From contig NW_019091376.1 of NCBI RefSeq assembly GCF_001949145.1, forward strand, positions 185,867 through 249,866: a stretch of DNA of 64,000 bases, given 5' to 3'. The notes below the pieces were generated by a model, which worked only from the letters and a program-made list of their open reading frames with translations, made no database searches and was not told the origin of the DNA. The position numbers and the translations under genes are program-made. Source of the DNA: Acanthaster planci (lineage: Eukaryota > Echinodermata > Asteroidea > Valvatida > Acanthasteridae). This document shows positions 35,201-49,000 of this stretch, piece by piece (position 1 is the first letter of the stretch; each line of letters begins with the position of its first letter).

Positions 35201-38200
35201 AAAGCAGAGGGAGAGAGGGCAAGTCATTTTATTCTCAAACGTGGAGAGAAAATCAGCCCCCCCCCACCAAAAAAACAAAAAACAAAAAAACAAAACAGAA
35301 CTGGACGTCGGGTGCGCAGTAGAAAATCGCATAAATCTCTTGTTAATTGTCTTTTATTGTGTTGTTATGGTCACAAATCTTGCCCTGCCAATTTTGGTCT
35401 TAGTGAGGCTAACAGTTAATTGTCAAACTGTAAAAGTATAATACCATTACAAATATTATGGCAACAATCGAATTCTGGAGCCGCATTATTCTAGCCGGCC
35501 CATCAAAAAGGGGTCAATTTTTGATAAGGCTGAGTTATAATGCGGGCAAAAGTCCGTGACGGGGACTCAGGAATCCACGCACCGCGTCGCAGGCAAAGTG
35601 AGTGGGCGGTGAGCTGACCCGCACACCCCATCGCCTGGGGCACGAAGCTAACGGTCATTATAGGGTGCTCCGGGGGATGAACGCGGGCCCCGGCCGGCAA
35701 ACCGGGCACCCATATTCTCACCGTGGTACCGATAAGGACTGGGGCCAGTAGGTCTCTCCTGTCGGCCACGGATGACTGGATATGTCGATTTGCTGCCTAC
35801 GGTAGCCGAGTCAGAAGTTCACGGCCGATATAATTGTTGTCATGTTCAATTATCCCTCGATTCATTTCAAACCTTTTATGTGCAAATAACTTAAAACAGC
35901 ATCTGTGACTCCGCATTAAAGTGAGAGAACACGACGCTGTACTGAATGTAACAGATTGAACGATTCATACAGCTAGACTCAGCAAATTGATAAAACTAAA
36001 AACAAAAACCCGCAAAACTATCCAAAATAATAAGCACTCAGTTTATTTCCCTGGTTAATTTCAAATGACATTATACCGTCACGGTGACCTCGCGAAAGAA
36101 GCAACAACGAGAAAAGAAAAAAAATGAAAAAAACTGTCCAACAGAAAACAGAATAATATCCGCCCAAAGCTACATTGATGACATGGAAGAGAAGTTTTTA
36201 TTTTAAACTCGTTATACTTTGAGAGATGGCGGCATTGCCGTCAGTCAAGGGAATTTCTTTGGTTTTCAATTTTTGTTTGTACAAAATTAAGGAGGTATTA
36301 TTGTCTGTGGCCCTTTTTCATCTAATTTGGTCAAATCTGCTGGTATTTGAAAGTAGGTTCCAATCTCCTTCTAGTCTCTTTAAAGTGTGAAACGGAATGA
36401 AGGCCTAATTGCCAACCGCGTTGAGGTTATGCAACATTCACCGTTCCATGTCTCAAAATTACGCGTTTTTGGAATTACACATCAAAAAATGAATTTAATA
36501 TTCAGTTCTGCATGATGCACGGGATATACAAGGAATGTCTCTTTTCCTTCATTGTTGACATTGACATATTGCGGGTAACGTTCTTTTCAGCCCCTCCCTG
36601 CATGCAACAGCCGTCAATCAGAAATTGGGCTCTACCTCGCAAATAACCGGTCCTTATCGCGTGTCCACATTCACCGACCTGGCTGTGTTGACCGAAATGA
36701 TCTCCCTTTATGGTGATCAAACTGCAATTATTACCCGCCTCGAGTGGTCTTGATTAATTGGACCAATATACAGTGTGAATTAGATTAATTGCCCCTCTAT
36801 TCACGAAATTTGCACGGAGAATACAGTTACGGTGAAAATAGCTGTGCTTGGTAGCTGCACGGACTGAAGTTTTACGCTGGCAGGAATACCCGCGAAGTTT
36901 ATTCGTACAAGGGAAATAGAGGGAATACAGGCGGACAGGCTCCTTTCCTTCTCCGCCCCCTTCCTATTTTTGATGAAATTAACACATCTTTTGAACCTAG
37001 GGTTCTAAGAATTGTTCTACTAAAAATTCTCTTCATTCAATTCATTTTTCATTGAGGTGACCACATGCCCACACCAAATCTGTGACGCGGTGGTTGACAT
37101 TGTGTGTCGGGTATTTTGGAGACAGCAAAACTCATATGTCGGCCACATAAGAAATCTGACATCTAATAAGGTACAATTATGTTTGTGAAAGAAGCTGACA
37201 ATGAGATGTGAAATGCCCGAGTGGGAATTGTGATAGAAAGACTGTAGAAATAAGTCGTCAATTTGGAGTTAAAGTGTTTGAGTGTTTAAGTGTTTGTCAT
37301 ATAAAAATAAAGAATACTTTGTAGATGCAAAAGATGCGTATAATAATGCATTTCTGCAAACTCTCACTGAAAATATGGCCTACTTGCAGCACCCCATCGG
37401 CAGTATTTCGACAGACGTCGTCCTCCCGCCCAAACCACTGTCGCCTCGGTAACAATTAAGCCTTCATCCCAGGCTGCGCAAACGTTACCCTTTTAAAATC
37501 TTAGCCCTATCTTTTTTGTGATATCGACAGGGAAAGAGGGTATATTTAGCTGGGTCCTTTTGATGAGCGCTTGTGTGATGTTTGTATTATCATAATCTCG
37601 TGAGTGTGGGGGACAATACTGACCAGACGGTGGCCGTGTTTGACCAGTCTGCTCTCCGCCTGACCAACTCCTCTGTCCGCGGCTACACTGTTTATTTACC
37701 GTGCACCGTTGATGTGAGCGGAACGGATAGAGACAAGAAGGAGAATGTTTGGCGATGGATCGTTTATAAACAGCACGGCAATAAACAAAAACTCCAGAAA
37801 AGTTTGTTCTAGTATCTTGATTTACTCTTTGACACGAATCCGCCGAGTCAAGCGGTCGTGAGTCAGCATTCTTGACAGGATACCGCGTCGACGTCGCTGT
37901 GTAGTGGGTCGTTTAGCTTGGCCATCTCAGTTCGTCCATCGAGTCTCCACCTAACTTCAACAGCAGTGCCGCCAGCGCTTTGAAATTTGAAATGGCCAGC
38001 TTTCTTTTGGACAATTTCACAGCCCGGGATGAATTCCCCTCTCCAGATCTCAGCTGTTCCATAAACTATGGCCAATCCGTGGAAATACATCCATGAGAAG
38101 CAAAATCTGCCAACTTTCAATTTATCCAATATCTGGTTTTTCTCTCAGGTCATGGGTTCACACTTATGACTGTAGATCTGTGCATTTAGCCCCCAAAAAG

Positions 38201-38583
38201 AAGCTAGCAGATTTGGCCGACCTGTCTTGGAAAAATGGGCAGTTCTCCTTAGAACGGTATGCCGATTTCATAAAACTGCCGTCGAAATGATCTCAAGAAG
38301 TGTCCTGATGCTTAGCAGAACACTAGCGCTGGAGCTATATACTGGATATCAGAGAGAAACATAAAGGCCTCCAGCTTTATTGTCCATCTGTTGGATGAGA
38401 AGCATTTTACGGAGCATTTTATCAGAAATAAGTTCTTTATTTTGTCTCAAAAGTATTTGAAACAAACAGATTCTTGGTGTCGAACTCATTTCTAAAATTT
38501 GAACTAGAAAGTATTTCCTAATAAGTATCTTCGGTTTTAGTTATTACAAGAACTCATTCACTTATACGAAATGACAATCATTA

Positions 38584-38730
38584 GGGGCGGATCCAGGATT
38601 TTCCGGGGGGGGGGCGTGAACTAAAGCAGATATGGTGAAAAAGCCCGCGGGCGCGTAGCGCGCAGTCCTTACGGAGTGCGGTCCGGGGCCACTTCTAGGA
38701 TTCTAGGATTCTTGGCGCTCTGTGGTGCTA
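38584..38730. repeat. Dispersed repeat beginning GGGGCGGATCCAGGATTTTC
   Basis: The opening GGGGCGGATCCAGGATTTTC plus a poly-G run is a common start of interspersed repeats in marine invertebrate genomes. A GC-rich segment (GCCCGCGGGCGCGTAGCGCG) and short TTCTAGGA tandem units follow. The limits and class are not settled. Confidence 0.4.
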
Positions 38731-41700
38731 TTTCAGGAAGTATGACCCTCTATTTTTCCTCCCCCCCGCCTCTTTGTCTTTTTGTTTATGTATGTATTTA
38801 TTTTTGGGTGAAAATTGGGGCAGCAACACAAGATGTCACTACCGCAAAGAGTTACTCTGAAAACGCCTAAAGGCTCAACTCCTGAAAACAATGCACTGTG
38901 GCCGTATCAGGAAAAATGTTTCGGGGGGGGGGCGGATTCCGCTAATGTCCGAATATCAAACTTTTTTTTATCCAAAGCCGACCCTGTTCAGGCTTAATTG
39001 GCATTTTAATGTTGCACTACTTTGTTACTTCTCTTGCGGTGATGAGAATTCCTGTTGCAATATTCTACTCTTCATCATGGAGGATTTTTTTCTTGACTTT
39101 GACATTTGCAATGCTTACGCAACTCAAAGTGTATTCAGTCTTCCACTGGCCCGTACTGTATTGTGTCTATGTCAATAACATTCTCTGTCGACTGGAGGTA
39201 ATGTTTGTTATTCAGTCTGTCCTAACACACTGTTTTTTTTCTTCAGTTACTTCGGGTTTGCTCTGAAACAGATCAATAATGAGCTTTTCAACATGTTCTT
39301 TTATGCGGTCTTGAACTTGGCAACAACAGTATTTGTCACTTCCTTGCAGTATTTGCGATAGAAATGAAGTGCAGCGCTATTCTTTCTTCTTTCCCTGGTG
39401 ATTCTCTCCGAGTTTCCTCTCCCCATCCCACGATCCGTCAATCAGTCTGGCTCTTCCTCTGGCCGTTGTTTGGGAGAGCCAGTCGCGGAGCCCGTGCCCT
39501 GACCCGGTGAGTGACTAGCGGAAGGATGTCGGCCGCAGTAACACGATTTCTCCATTACAACAGTTTGGCAAGATAGGCACGATCTGAAACTGATAAAATC
39601 TTTCCGTCGATTTTTCGTCTGGTTTTTGTACTGATGTGAAAACTGGAAATCCGTAACGGCATAGTTTGATTTAGACTAGAGTCTCCGTCCTCGTTGAGAC
39701 GACAGAAAGCAATTCAAAGACTCAAAGCTTGGTGATTTTAAAGTTTTTTCCTTATAAAGAAGACAATTTGAATTGTTCCGGATTCTTAAAGCGGGGAACG
39801 TTTTTTCTCGAAGGATGCATTCTCCTCCACTAGGTGTTCAATTCAAATCTAAATATTTTTGCTGTAATTAAAACTCAAGGTTTCTAGACTTTCACTGGTG
39901 CAACACTATGAAGCCACGAGTATTAAGGCATAACCTGATTTAGGCCTATAGACCCCATCAATGCCGAAATTTGGCTCTTGGAGTGAGGTTCGGCACACAC
40001 GAGACAAACAACCGGTTGAATACAATAAAGGAGGGCAACCTAACGAAGTAATACCGTTGTTTTGTTACAGCCGATTGAACAATCGTGTATGATGGCAGGG
40101 ATGGGTCTGAATGTCAGTCCCTGTGATTGCCTGCCTGTCGTTAATAGACATGGCTACAATACACGTGCGATGGTGCTCACCACCGTCTTTCCCGTCACTC
40201 GGCCACCGAGGCCCACGCTGAAGGCACCGCAGCCCTCAGCACCCCACTTGCATTGTTACCGGGCCGTGCTCACTACGGTATCTGCCTGAGCTCTTATGCA
40301 AAGGAAGACTTCTATTGGACTTTTTTCCACTCTGTCTCTCAATCTCTTCTCCTTTCCCTTTTTTTCTCTTCGGAGAAAAGTTAATTGATTTTGTGCTCAG
40401 TGCAATCTGAGTGCGTCGGGCGAGGGGTGCCTTAGGAACCGGTGTCGGGGAATACAAACTCAGGAGAATACTGCACGTGTCTCGCTTCGTCTTCGCCATT
40501 CAGCCATGACTAGGATTAGCCCATTAGATGCCTATAATAGTAAAATTATACGCGGACCGGTGTTTTCCAATATTGGCAGGACGACCGCCGGCCCTGGTTT
40601 CATTGCATAGCGAGTATTTGTCTTGGGCAAGCGGGGGGATGAATGCGATATGATGCGGGCAGGCCGTCACGCACGAGTCCGGATAGTCCGCGATTTAACG
40701 TTGGACTTGACGAATAAATACACGCGTTGTGTTGTGGGGCGGTGCGCGATGTAGCTGGAAGGACGTCGAGGCGAGAAAAACCCCACTGCCGGCCCTATCC
40801 AGAGAAGAGGAGAAGAGAGCAGAAAAAAAAGAAAGGCACACAAAAAAAACTTTTTCAGCTAGGCAGCAATTGCAAACACACTGTTTACTTTCTACCGTCT
40901 GAGAGCTTCGGATCTTGAAATTAAATTTTTTTAAAATGCAATGAAAAATGTATAGGAGGTGTCAGGCTCGTGTGGGGGTTTCTCGGCTATCCATTCAATC
41001 CGAGGCAAGCCACGTTCGTAGGTCTTCTCGTGCATAAGTCGCTTTGGACCACAGGCCGTAGTTATTGACCGAATAATGGGCTTATTTATTTTATTTTCTG
41101 AGGCCCAATGAGCCGGGGGGGGGGGTTCTTGGGGTTTCGTAAGTACAAGACGTCTCCGGGGACGAACTCTTGTGTCTCGTCAGAGGCGAACGGCTGTAGG
41201 ATATCTCAAAACTTTGTGAAGGGCCGTGTTGGGACCGCTCTCTTAGCGGGAGAAAGTGGTCGATGAGAAAATACTGCTCCGAGATTAAGAAATGTCGACT
41301 GGTAGGGCCAACTATTTTATGAACCATTACATTCTTTTGGGGCAGACTTGGATTAGGTGGGTCCCTCTTTAGTTGTTAACAAAATCAGGTGGGAAGTCAG
41401 GTCACTGTTAGTGGGTGGTGGTCAGTGGCAAAGAAACATTTTTGTTGCAGTTTCATTTGAATAAAAGCTCGTTACTTGATATCGTGATTAAATTGTGGCC
41501 GACTCGTGATAACGCGTGATTACTTGATCACAACAGCGCTTTATAAAGGTTGTTACAATGACGACAGTTGAATGGAGCCATATCTCCGTCTGAAAAGTCA
41601 CCAATTTGATTTCGTAGCTTTTTTCGTAGTTTTTGTTGAACTTTTCCCTCTGGACACTGGAGGGGGAAATTCCTCTTGCGCCCCCGCTATAGGCAGCGCC

Positions 41701-44700
41701 GTTAAAAGCTGAATAGGGCAAAGTCCGAACAGTGACCACTTGTCAATCACAGGGTGACTTTGCCTGGTAACCTTTGCCAAAAGATAATTCGAGGTGTACC
41801 TGTGGTTGACCGACGGTCGCCGATCTAACTTGGCCCAGATAGCGTTAAAAAAACTGTTTGACTAATAGATGGGGCTCCCAAGAGTTCAATGAGCGCATTC
41901 TCACACGTCTTTAGAGAGTTGCAAAATAATAATAAAACTATAAAGACGGGTAGTCGTTACTACTTTGGTTGGAGTTCTCCGTACAAAAACTCCTACAAAA
42001 GTTTACCGCATGGAGTTCCTTGTTTCAGTTAATAATTAACAAAAAGTTTTAAACTAAGCATGAAATTTTACGTTCAATGTCTAACCAGCTTAGTTTTTTT
42101 TTTCGAGAAAGTGCTTGTCAGTGTACTTCTTGTAACTCGCACCATCTGCGAGGTTTGAATGGTGGACCTTGCCTAGAGAGCGAAAATAAAGGGGAAAGAA
42201 AAGAAAACATTTGCAGAGAAGAACACATTGACATTTATTCATTGGAGGACAACGGAAGAACGGTTTCGAGTGACTCCATGCTATCGTATTGCCGCGAGGT
42301 CATTGTGCCGACTATGGTGTCCGAGCACGACTGTTCAACGGCCCGGCTGCACTCGACGTCCGAGGCGGGGTATTGTACGCTGCTAGGTCAGTGTGGCCAG
42401 GCGACTCAGGGGGGAAGTGGAGGCGGAAGAGTGAGCACAGTCACTGGCGAGCAAGCGGCTACATCGTGTCCTTACAAGGCCGTACTTCAAGAGCCAGTCG
42501 CCAAGTCACTCTCGCCTCAGTGCGGGGACACTGGCCACACGAAAGAGGAGTCATTTGGGTTTGTTTGCTTGAGCTCCATTCTGCTGTTCTGCATCTCGGT
42601 TAAGTTACACATTGCTTAAATGAATGTTTGCTTTATTTCATTTCCGTGCTTGCTCTGTCTTTCTTACGTGTCTCCATTTCAGATGTATGGACAATCGTTG
42701 GTAAAAAGTTCATCACTTTAAACACTCATAAATCGCCAACCTTGTTCAAACGTGAAAACTGCGATAAGGACAACGCGATTACAAAGCTCCTGCCTTAAAT
42801 TTAGATTGCGTACGCAACTGTTCCTTGAATTTTTTGTCTGATGAAAAACAAAGAGAATTATCTTTTCAAGTGGGTGTTCTACCCCGCTCCTTACACTGAA
42901 GCGATTCTTGATCCCGCCCCTCCAAATTGTAGATTTGTATTTGGGGGGGGGTGCACCTTTAAGAGGATATTTTTATGGGATCGGCTGGGTCGGTTTCCAC
43001 TTTTCTGATCACACACCAATCCGTTGTAGGAAATACTTTGAGTGCCGACGATCATGTAAGAAGCCACTCGATCTGCGGAATACATTTTCGAGGGATGTGA
43101 CAGCTGCGTGGAGAGGCCCTGAGGTGACGATGACAGCAATCTGACCCGATCCCCCATAATATATGCTGGATCAGAACTGAACTCAAACTACGGTGGTCGC
43201 AAAGCAGTTTCTGTAATCTCAAGCTGTGGCCGCACTTGTAAACCGGACGCTGTCGACGAATGTGTCTTCGGTAACCCTTTCTCCTTACCACCCCTTCCCT
43301 GACTGTCTTGTTGCCTGATGGCCTGACTGACAAACCCTCCTAAACCAGTGGCGGGAATGGCAATAATTGCATACCCGGGGATCCATAATACCAGCCCCCT
43401 AATGTTTTCGGCGGCACGTGGTGCGGGGCGCCCGTGGAGAGACCCTAAATGGGCTTCAATTCACTCCTTGCAGGTGTGCGGATCCCGCCACTCAGCCTAA
43501 CTTGGGTTTCTAGTGTTCATCAAGCGCCGGGAACGGTTCCATCCACTCCTTGGCCCGTGTCCCTCGCTTGTTGTTCGAGCGAGAGGCCGGGCCGTGCACC
43601 GTCGGAGTTGCACGGGGGCACAGTCACTGCGAGCCCGTCCCGGGACCTTCCAGTGGTGTAGTCGACACGGTGTATTGAAGGAGGACCGAGTAAGAGAGAG
43701 AGAGAGAAAAAAAGGGGGGAGAGACAGAGCCAAGCAAAGTCAGGTGTCTCCGGACCGATGAATGTGAATTCATCAATCCTGGCATCCCACCCCCCTCAGT
43801 CCCTTTGCCCCCGACCCTCTCGCCCTGGGAATCACTGCTTGGCACTCGGCGCTGATGGAACGGTGCTTACTCGATCCCCAATATAGACCCGCCGGTGTCT
43901 CGTTTCCACACGTGCGTCCAGTATGCGGAGGTACGGCCATGAATAATCAAGCCTGATTGAAACTGTATATTCGGAACATGATGCATGGGTTTACAAGCGA
44001 AATGTCAACGGCTTTTTATGAGGGGCACATAATGTGGTAGCGCAATTCCCGCCCGTTTTCTTTCCTTTCAACTTTTTTTTTCAGAAGTAGGGTCGCGTAA
44101 GGGGAGGAGACACTCAAGGAATCGACTGAAAATCTAAAGTAGACTGGTATGAGGAGATTTGAAATGAGAAGTATAACTGAAGTCCAACATTTTTGACAGG
44201 TGCCCGAGGCTATATCAAAATAATAACTCGCTAAACTCAATGTCGATTGTTACTAGGTCTTCGAAAGTTATAGCTTATCTGGGGAGGCGTTGCAATCAGC
44301 CGTTTTCCTCTCACTCAGAAAAACACCTGCTACGCAGACAATACCACAGACGCCTAAACGAGGATGAGCAGCCCAATAGTCACAGAGATTGAACCTTCAA
44401 CTGCTCGGTGATAATTCTTTTATAGAGAATGGATATCATTTTGGCCCCTTCCCCTTCAATGAAAAATATTAGGCGACATTATACTTGAAAGGACGTTAAT
44501 TTTCCACGGCTTTGTTAAATATATTCCCAAATCGTGATTTGTGTAATGAATGGCGAAATGATGATTTCCTCTCCAAGACGGCAAGTGTGTTCTCTGAAGA
44601 AGAAAAAAACAGACATAGGCCTATTAAAGTTGATCTTTTGCTGACAATAAAATGTCAACAATTTAAACTCTTTGAAAATCTGCATAAATTGGCTGATTTA

Positions 44701-47700
44701 TAGCCAAATATAGTATTTTGTGAATGTTAATGGCATTTAAAACAAATCTTTCAAATTGTATTCGCATTTTGTTTAATTAATAACAGATACGCTACATAAA
44801 TCCAGAAATTGACACACTTCGTTGCCCAACTGGGTTTGTCGTGAAATAAATTAGATAAGAGTGAAACAGGAAGGGGATAGACTAACGTCAAAGGCAATAT
44901 TCTGTGTGAAGGATGAACCAACACGCGGCTTGCCGCATTTCAGAGATGATGTTTCATTTGCATTCGATGTTGGTGCGTATAGTTATTCTTTCCAACGGTG
45001 CTCTGGCTTGAAGTCACAGCGTTAGTTTGAAGAGTTAGTCGGCAAAAAGTTAGCCCGCGTGTCGCTTTCACGTTTTGCTTCACCAACAATATCAGTGTAA
45101 ACACTTGCAACTCCGCACTGGCCGACACAAAAAAATCCTGGCCTTCTTTCAGAGCATAATTATATGGATTTGTATTATTGGAAGTATTCTCAGTGAACTG
45201 CACGACTGCAATCAGGCCTCCGGCATATTGGTCCAAACAGCACGCGGGAGCAAAGCCCACTGAACCCAGTGAGCCTCAGGCGGTAAACTCGGCCAAGCCG
45301 ATCGGCCCGTTTTACCGGGGGGGCGAGTCACGCGACCCCGGAGAACGGGAGATGAAAGGGGGGAGGAAGAAAAAAACCGACTTAGCTACTTTATTTTAAT
45401 AGTATTCAGTCAGTCAATAGGAACATGGTTATAGCCAAAGAACTGAGAGTTAATTGATCTGTATTTGTTGGCTAAAGACCCTCCTTTTGTATTGGGGATG
45501 ATGTGATTACGGGACAATTGTCACTGCCGAAAAACGCCATTTCCAGTATAAGGTGTGCTGTACTTTTCAGCCCATCTAAATTAACAGAAGGCCGTGAATA
45601 AATTGCTCTCTGACCATGGGAACTCATCCCTTTTCTCCCGTCAAACAAAGTCACGGTGAGTGTCGGAAACAGTTTAGCAGATGTCTTTGTTTTCTGTGTA
45701 GGATTCTGTTTGGCTGTCTTGGCCGCTGCATTTCTTTTGATCGTCCTCTGCCCACGCTTTCTTGAGAGGAAAGCTTTTTGGCTATCTGCTGCGTGTCTCC
45801 TAGTGCTCTATTTTCATCGCTTGGACCTTTTTTAAGCTTCTGTTCCGGGAAGGGAGACGGTCTCTATTCTTCGTGGAGTCTGCCCTCTGTCGACGGAACT
45901 GACGACTAACATGTTTAGAAAAGGGGAGGTTATTTTCACAAAAATGCTAACAAATGAAAGAAGGACATGAATATTTCAGAGTTACTTCTCTTTTTACATT
46001 CGATGTGTCAGTGGCACTTAAACAGTTGTCAATTCTACCATGTTAACACATCCTGTTGAGTGAGCGGCCTGCCGAAGAGTCGGGGGATGTGTTTCATTTC
46101 GTGCTCTGTGGTCGATTTCAAGGTGATTTCTATGGGCCTCAAACTGGTATAAAATAAGTTATCCCGAAGAAATGCTCAGTGTTAAGGTGAAGAAGGGTCC
46201 TTTGGGTCTTCATCACCGCTCTGTGCGACACAAATCAGGCACGCTACACCATGACCACATATGATACACGCCATAGCAATGGACATTTGCAGATTGTTGG
46301 GCTACTGCTATTGCATATTCCAGTCAAAGTAAACAAATATTTATTAAACACAATATCGTAATAGTAGGCTTGACAATTAAGAAAAAATTCAGCATAGAAA
46401 TGTTAAAGTGAACAGCATGCTTGTAAAAAGTTTCGTTATTGAATATGTATGGATAAATAGGCCTATATAGCTTTATAGTTAAATAATTTTGGGCGCTTAC
46501 AAAATATAGGGCCTCGCTAAACTTAAGATTTCTTTTCATAGTTTATTTCAATAATTTAGTTTAAAGGGGAATAGAAATGGAGCCCTGTAATCAAGCAAAA
46601 TATTTCTAAAATGTTGGGTATTTAGATTTTTTTTCTTTGTTTAAAATGCACTCTATGATTGATGCTGGTCTGTTTCAAACAGTTTTCTTTTGGGATTTAC
46701 CGGGTACTCAGGGAGTATATTTTGGGTCATTACGTTTACCGCTTGGGAGCCGTGGTCTAAAATCGCGTATGGCCAAATGGTCCAATGAACAACGGATTCG
46801 GCCCCTTAAGCTGGCACCCCGCTGGACCACGCTGCACGTTTCGCGGGAAACCCCGCTCAGGGTTACATATATTAAATTATTCAAGGGCTTGGGTTTTCTC
46901 GTGTGTGAGGTTTGCCATTATGAAAATACATGATTTGAAGAGATCATAACCCGCTCTTTTACATGAAGTGGTGCAACGGCTTGAGTTTTTGAAAACTTAC
47001 GTATACATTACCCATGACATATTTTTCCTGAAAACAAGCCCTGGACAGTGACTGACAAAACTATTATATCGGAGTTCAGGTTTCGCGCCTGTTATACCAA
47101 TATTTTTCTGTTTCGAGGATCCATTACATCATGAGAACTCTTAGGAATGAACTTCTGTGAAAGTAACCGCCCCAAATGTGAATATTCAAGACAAACGTTT
47201 TAAGGCGCTTCTTCGCTGGGTCATTACTCATGAATTATGTATTTTGTTTGACCTGGCTGCAAAAGTGTGACATGTGCATAACCGTATTTGGCTTTTTACA
47301 ACGGCCGAAACAGCGGTGACCATGCCCTGGTCATCCCCTCAACATTCACAAAGTCAAACGTATAGCCTTTTAAACTTTGAATTTACTTCAATGGAAGTGT
47401 CTTAAACCTAAAAACCTAAACGAAACTTCCAACTACTGGACAGAGCGGTCTTTGTGTGCACATCCCTGTGGCCTGCATTGGCAGATCCGGAGGGGCTTGG
47501 CAAGTTGGGGGTGGGGGGCAACGGGGGGTTTGCCTCTCGAGGAGGGGATTGTTTTGATTTGGGAAAAACACTGAGAAAAGGATAAGTTTTTAAGGAAGGG
47601 GACTTAGCTTCCTTTCCTTCCCAAAGCGTGTAAAAAAGCTTGAGTTTAGCCTTGTTTCTCACAGGTAAAGAAGTTTCATTTTTATTTCTGTTTGACCCCA

Positions 47701-47788
47701 CACAAATATGTTTTCTTAATGCACCCTCTGTGGCCCTCCCATTCCAATCTTTTGGCACTGACGCACTCAGCGGACTGGACCTCTTATT

Positions 47789-48078
47789 GTTGAGAAGCAA
47801 CTGAAGACATTTCTTTTTAGGACATATTGTTATGTTTTACATTCGTTAATTCACTATTAATTACTAGTTATATGAATGTGGAAATGGATAATATGATAAT
47901 TGGGATTTTGAATTAAATTGACGTATTTAAGATATCAAATTTTGTCAGGTATTACTTGATGTTTATATCAATTAATTTATGTTTGGTTCTTATTGCTTGT
48001 TTACGATTCTCTTGTGAAGCGCTTTGAGAGTTTTATAATGTGAGACCCTATATCAAGAATAAATTATTATTTTTATCA
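47789..48078 (+). mobile_element. 3' end of a non-LTR retrotransposon (LINE tail)
   Basis: A short frame reading VEKQLKTFLFRTY... matches the F/E-K-x-L-K-T-x-L-F terminus of LINE ORF2 proteins and stops at TAA 47858-47860. An AT-rich 3' UTR follows, with the CR1/L2-like ending GAAGCGCTTTGAGAGTTTTA and then AATAAATTATTATT at about 48056-48072. It is 5'-truncated and inactive. Confidence 0.65.
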
Positions 48079-48439
48079 TTGGCACCTGCGCCATACATAG
48101 GAGGCAAATCTTCACGGTTCTGGTAATTACAAAATAATTGCCCAAAGGTAACTGGTCCCTAAAAATCGAAATGAAAAGTGCTGCACGCAGACTATTCTGG
48201 AACTGTGACGAACAATCCAGAAAGGTATTATGTAGATACGAGCATGCGGCTCAGGATATGTTCAATCGTTATCATTTTATTATTGTGTGAATTCTTCGCG
48301 GAACTCCAAAATGTTAGCCTCCAAAATGTTACCCTAAAACAAATACGCAATCAGGTTTAGTTTGCCGTTGCTAAGTAGACTATATACCTGGTTTAGATTC
48401 AATTACAAATTACAGTTTATCGCTAATATTTGTTGCACC

Positions 48440-49000
48440 TTACTGTACACTTATAATCATCGTTTCGTCAACGTTCCACCGTTTCAAAATCTCGACCCCA
48501 TGCGTATTCGAGGACTAACCTCAACCCGTATCATTATACATTTTCTCTTCCTGACCCAACCCACTTGATTCCTTACGGTGGATAACTCTTACCGCAAAGT
48601 TGAATTCTTCATTTCTTGACTTAACTCCAACCCTATTCATTGCACTCTCGATTAAACTTAACTCTGTCAAGTAAATTCTCCATTCCTCACCCTGTTAACC
48701 TGACCGCATATCTGTTAGAATCTTCAACCTAGCCGCGTATTAGCCTTGAGTAGAAGCACCCCCCTCATTGGTTGAAAAGAGCCGCGTTGGTCGGGGATGT
48801 TCATTTTGTTGATAGCGATGCCACTGCAACGCTTGCCTAGTCGTCGGTGAACCAACAACACACAACTGATACCAAAGGAGCCTCTGTTGCTGAGGAAATA
48901 GCGCCCTCTCTTGGTCCAGCTTTAGGCCCATAACCCTAACTCTCTCCAATTAACTTCTGGCCTCCTTACCTGTAACCCTAACTCGATCTGTGAAATCCTC
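48440..49000. repeat. Pyrimidine-biased low-complexity stretch
   Basis: The plus strand is unusually rich in C and T for much of this stretch, with recurring words such as AACCCTAACTC and CTCACCCTGTTAACCTGACC, loosely periodic but without a clean unit. A decayed tandem repeat is likely. Confidence 0.35.

Noticed and set aside
42077-42619. A 180-codon plus-strand open frame, the longest in the intergenic region
   Set aside because: Cys/Ser-rich but without a spaced Cys pattern or a family match. Its hydrophobic end is short. Kept only as a possible lineage-specific gene if transcripts show up.
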